From contig NZ_CM000745.1 in NCBI RefSeq assembly GCF_000161455.1, positions 2,935,064 to 2,999,063 on the forward strand: DNA of 64,000 nucleotides, written 5' to 3'. Shown here piece by piece: positions 61,640 through 64,000 of this stretch. Positions within the stretch are counted from its first letter, which is position 1, and every line of letters starts with the position of its first letter. The position numbers and the translations under genes are program-made. The notes under the pieces are model-generated. The model did no database searches. It had not been told where the DNA came from and saw nothing but the letters and a program-made list of their open reading frames with translations. The DNA comes from Bacillus pseudomycoides DSM 12442. Its GTDB lineage: Bacteria > Bacillota > Bacilli > Bacillales > Bacillaceae_G.

Positions 61640-62209
61640 CTAAGACTTTATTGCATCTATAATTAACGATGGAAAAACAAGTTTATCCCCTTGATTTCGT
61701 GGATCATATTTTTTTGAACGAAAAATAACCCCATCGGCTCCATCCCACTCATTGTAATGAAAATTCCCCTCTTCATCACAATATTCAAGTAATTTCACTT
61801 CGAATCCAACAGTTTCAAACATTTTCCTTAAAGTTTCATAATTATGAACTATTTTATGACTAGCTGCGGGATGGTCTTTAGGTCCAGGTCCCCCAACTTG
61901 TACACCCTCTTGGTATTCTTCATCTGGGAAAAATGCATCAGGAACGGCGCATCGAATATAACCACCATGCTTTAAAAATTCATAACATACTTTCGCCGCT
62001 TCTATGCCTTCTTCATATGATAAATGTTCCCATACATGCTCCGCTAAAATTACCGCTAAAGAATTAGGATCAAACCTTTTTATCCAATCTTCCCTTTTTA
62101 ATAAATTCAATTCTTCCTCATTCGTATGTAACCAGCCAGGATTATTATTATATTCCCCTGCACCAATTACCAGCTTAATTTTCTTTTGTTTTATAGCCAA
62201 CAGTTTCAC
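61640..62209 (-). CDS. SAM-dependent methyltransferase-like protein
   Basis: 189 residues. A short class I methyltransferase-type fold without a complete glycine-rich loop (LVIGAGEYNNNPGWLHT), then ILAEHVWEHLSYEEGIEAAK and FLKHGGYIRCAVPDAFF, the 'predicted SAM-dependent methyltransferase' pattern. Ribosome site AGAGGTG. Substrate unknown. Confidence 0.8.
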   Translation of the reverse strand: MKLLAIKQKKIKLVIGAGEYNNNPGWLHTNEEELNLLKREDWIKRFDPNSLAVILAEHVWEHLSYEEGIEAAKVCYEFLKHGGYIRCAVPDAFFPDEEYQEGVQVGGPGPKDHPAASHKIVHNYETLRKMFETVGFEVKLLEYCDEEGNFHYNEWDGADGVIFRSKKYDPRNQGDKLVFPSLIIDAIKS

Positions 62210-62326
62210 CTCTTGTATTTTTGTCTATTGTTATATTTATAATATGTAATTTTCTTCTTAGGGTATCGCCATATCAACATCAACCTAAGATAAATTTGAA
62301 GAATTTGTTATAAAGTAGATTCAAAC

Positions 62327-63277
62327 TTATTTTGTACACCGATAAATAGCAAGTGTTTTTGGATCACGCCATACTCCACCATGAAGAGATAATTCATTTT
62401 CTATTTCAATGGTCAGCCATTCTTTCATTTCTGAATGAAGATGAATGTCATCAGGTATGTTTAAAGATGGAAACATACTAGAGATATAGTTAACGATAGG
62501 TGTAGCGTGATGAAATAGAAGTGCATTATGAATAACTGTTTCCTCCACAGTTTGAAAAACAGATTGTAATAATTGTTTTCCGTTTTCTAAACAAAATGGA
62601 GAAGCTGATGGTGAATTTTCGGGTAAATCGAATGCGACTAACATTTTGTTACAAATCTCATCCATACGGGGTAATGAGATTTTGGAATTTGTCGTGGCTA
62701 GGAACCTGCCTTCAGGAAAAATTACTTTATGGAATCTTTGAATTGTTTTTTCAACATCCGTCATGTGATACAGCATATGTCTTGCGATGATCCAATCATA
62801 AGAATCAGCTGGGAAAGGAAGTTTGGTAGCGTCTCCAAGTTTCCATTCAATATTTACATGTTGCTGTGCTGCATTCATAGCAGCTTCTCGCAGCATAGCT
62901 GTAGATTGATCCAGACCAGTGAGATGTCCCATATGACCGTTTTTTTGTAGCAGTGCAAGGAATTTCCCGTTAGCGCATCCAACCTCTAATATCTTTTCTG
63001 TTCCTTGTAATTGTAAATGCTCAATTACAACTGCATCTAAGTCTACTCGTTTTTCTTCATATTTTTTATGGGTATCAATCCGTGTTTGAAGATGATTACT
63101 TACAGCGTATTGTCTTTTTACGTCATTCATTTTTTCTGATTCCACCTTTATGCAAAATTGCTGAATAGCATGTGTTAAAACATCTGTTTTATTTAGGCCT
63201 TCATAATGAAGTGTTGCTTCAAATCTTTCTAGTAATCTTTCGTCAATTCGAAAGTGAATATCTTTTCTCTTAACCAA
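62327..63277 (-). CDS. Ribbon-helix-helix and SAM methyltransferase fusion protein
   Basis: 316 residues. Residues 1-45 look like a MetJ/Arc-type DNA-binding domain (KDIHFRIDERLLERFEATLH...LNKTDVLTHAIQQF). From about 75 a class I methyltransferase follows (KILEVGCANGKFLALL motif I, GDATKLPFPADSYDWIIARH motif II-III). An internal Met at about 50 could allow the enzyme alone, but the only good ribosome site (AAGGGGGA) is at the full-length start. Confidence 0.8.
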   Translation of the reverse strand: MVKRKDIHFRIDERLLERFEATLHYEGLNKTDVLTHAIQQFCIKVESEKMNDVKRQYAVSNHLQTRIDTHKKYEEKRVDLDAVVIEHLQLQGTEKILEVGCANGKFLALLQKNGHMGHLTGLDQSTAMLREAAMNAAQQHVNIEWKLGDATKLPFPADSYDWIIARHMLYHMTDVEKTIQRFHKVIFPEGRFLATTNSKISLPRMDEICNKMLVAFDLPENSPSASPFCLENGKQLLQSVFQTVEETVIHNALLFHHATPIVNYISSMFPSLNIPDDIHLHSEMKEWLTIEIENELSLHGGVWRDPKTLAIYRCTK

Positions 63278-63400
63278 TTTTTGGTCCCCCTTACAGCTGT
63301 TAGTGAGACTATAGCACGCTTTAGAATTTTCTGTAAATAAAGTGTGTACACAATGGTAACAGAGTATTGAAAAAAATCATTCAAATAATCGTTTAAACTA

Positions 63401-63429
63401 TTGACGATTAAACCGTTTTCATATATTCT
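63401..63429 (+). promoter_or_regulatory. hut promoter overlapped by a cre-like site
   Basis: TTGACG (63401-63406), 17 bp, TATTCT (63424-63429). Between them ATTAAACCGTTTTCA (63407-63421) fits the CcpA site WTGNAANCGNWWNCA except for one base, consistent with carbon catabolite repression of histidine use. Confidence 0.65.
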
Positions 63430-63475
63430 TAAATTAAGTAATATTCAAACAATTCACAAGAAATGAGAGAGTCAC

Positions 63476-63916
63476 ATGCTTCTTCAAGGAACACATCGAA
63501 TTGGTCGTATGGCCATGTTGTTGGCGCTTGCGGACGAGAATGAAAGCCCTGTATTATCCATTCCAAAAGGTTGGAAATATTGTACTGGGAAAGTTGGTTC
63601 TATGAATTCGCAAAAGGTTGTCGCAGCAATGGAAACAGCGGCTAAAAGCAACCAAGTTATTGAAACAGACGTTTACAGAGAAACGCATGCACTTTATCAT
63701 GCAATCATGGAAGCTTTGTACGGAGTGACGAGAGGTCAAATTCAGTTAGCAGACGTTCTTCGTACGGTAGGTCTTCGGTTTGCAATTGTGCGCGGTACAC
63801 CATACGACGGGAAAAAAGAAGGCGAATGGCTTGCTGTTGCACTTTATGGAACGATAGGTGCGCCTGTAAAAGGATCTGAGCATGAGGCGATTGGTTTAGG
63901 AATTAATCACATATGA
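63476..63916 (+). CDS. hutP: Hut operon antiterminator HutP
   Basis: 146 residues. In B. subtilis HutP with L-histidine and Mg2+ binds UAG-type triplets in the hut mRNA and prevents termination before hutH. The start RIGRMAMLLALADENESPVL and the C-terminal ALYGTIGAPVKGSEHEAIGL match HutP. The structural genes should follow beyond the right edge. Confidence 0.96.
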   Translation: MLLQGTHRIGRMAMLLALADENESPVLSIPKGWKYCTGKVGSMNSQKVVAAMETAAKSNQVIETDVYRETHALYHAIMEALYGVTRGQIQLADVLRTVGLRFAIVRGTPYDGKKEGEWLAVALYGTIGAPVKGSEHEAIGLGINHI

Positions 63917-63924
63917 TTTGCCCA

Positions 63925-63996
63925 TAGTCTATTAGTTAGAAGGGGGCCTTGCTTTTTGGGACAGAAGTCTGTCTTAAAAAGGTAAGGTCCCCTTTT
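63925..63996 (+). promoter_or_regulatory. HutP-dependent antitermination region and terminator
   Basis: TAG triplets at 63925, 63933 and 63937 precede a long hairpin: GGGGGCCTTGCTTTTT (63942-63957) pairs with AAAAAGGTAAGGTCCCC, ending in TTTT. An inner ACAGA...TCTGT dyad lies in the loop. The arrangement matches the HutP binding region and hut attenuator between hutP and hutH. Confidence 0.85.
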
Positions 63997-64000
63997 GCTC

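Overview
The window looks like chromosomal DNA of the Bacillus cereus group (low-GC, spore-forming Firmicute). The reasons are a collagen-like surface protein, SpoVK, SspH and SirA, the glnR-glnA, lexA-yneB-ynzC, tkt-sirA-yneF and ccdA-ccdC blocks in Bacillus order, and cereus-type accessory families (DUF2935, DUF3994-like lipoproteins, CidAB with a LysR regulator). The assignment rests on reading the sequence only; no database search was run.

Layout. 1-3.9 kb: collagen-like protein (runs off the left edge), a tyrosine recombinase with a degraded active site, spoVK, two tiny spore-type proteins and a TRIC-family channel. 3.9-8.4 kb: hflX, a PLP enzyme, then glnR-glnA behind a perfect GlnR operator. 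8.4-18.6 kb: an accessory island inside the 3' end of glnA. The last 52 bp of glnA occur three times (8380, 12588, 18538) and delimit two tandem, related segments of 4.2 and 5.95 kb. Each starts with a truncated phage endolysin tail, carries leftward lipoprotein genes of one paralogous family, and ends with a leftward winged-helix (Rep-like) gene next to CCCAC repeats. The second also holds a Rap-like receptor with an unusual repeat-bearing propeptide and several broken genes. No integrase lies inside either segment. 18.9-23.3 kb: a MoxR / DUF58 / transglutaminase operon. 23.8-27.4 kb: sspH, two DUF2935 genes (one broken) and a pyruvate kinase without its C-terminal domain. 27.6-29.3 kb: a PadR / DUF1700 / DUF4097 operon.

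29.3-40.5 kb is mostly core: lexA, yneB, ynzC, a 5'-nucleotidase, transketolase, sirA, yneF and a heterodimeric ABC exporter. 40.5-47.3 kb is a second mosaic stretch: a secreted lipase flanked by a partial duplication of the exporter gene's 3' end, gene fragments, a NERD protein, a phage-type small gene between two matching terminators, a TauE-like exporter, and a truncated Nudix gene. 47.3-57.7 kb: IclR regulator with a RocB-like peptidase, cidAB with a divergent LysR gene, ABC systems, an M20 amidohydrolase and an EamA transporter. 57.7-64 kb: ccdA-ccdC, a DUF2621 protein, a P-loop kinase, two methyltransferases (one fused to a ribbon-helix-helix domain), and hutP with its promoter and the antitermination hairpin of the hut operon at the right edge.

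The most interesting part is the glnA island: two related, integrase-less, lipoprotein-carrying elements in tandem, with features of a small replicon or satellite (Rep-like gene, iteron-like repeats, a row of four hairpins, a candidate antisense RNA) and a Rap/peptide pair.
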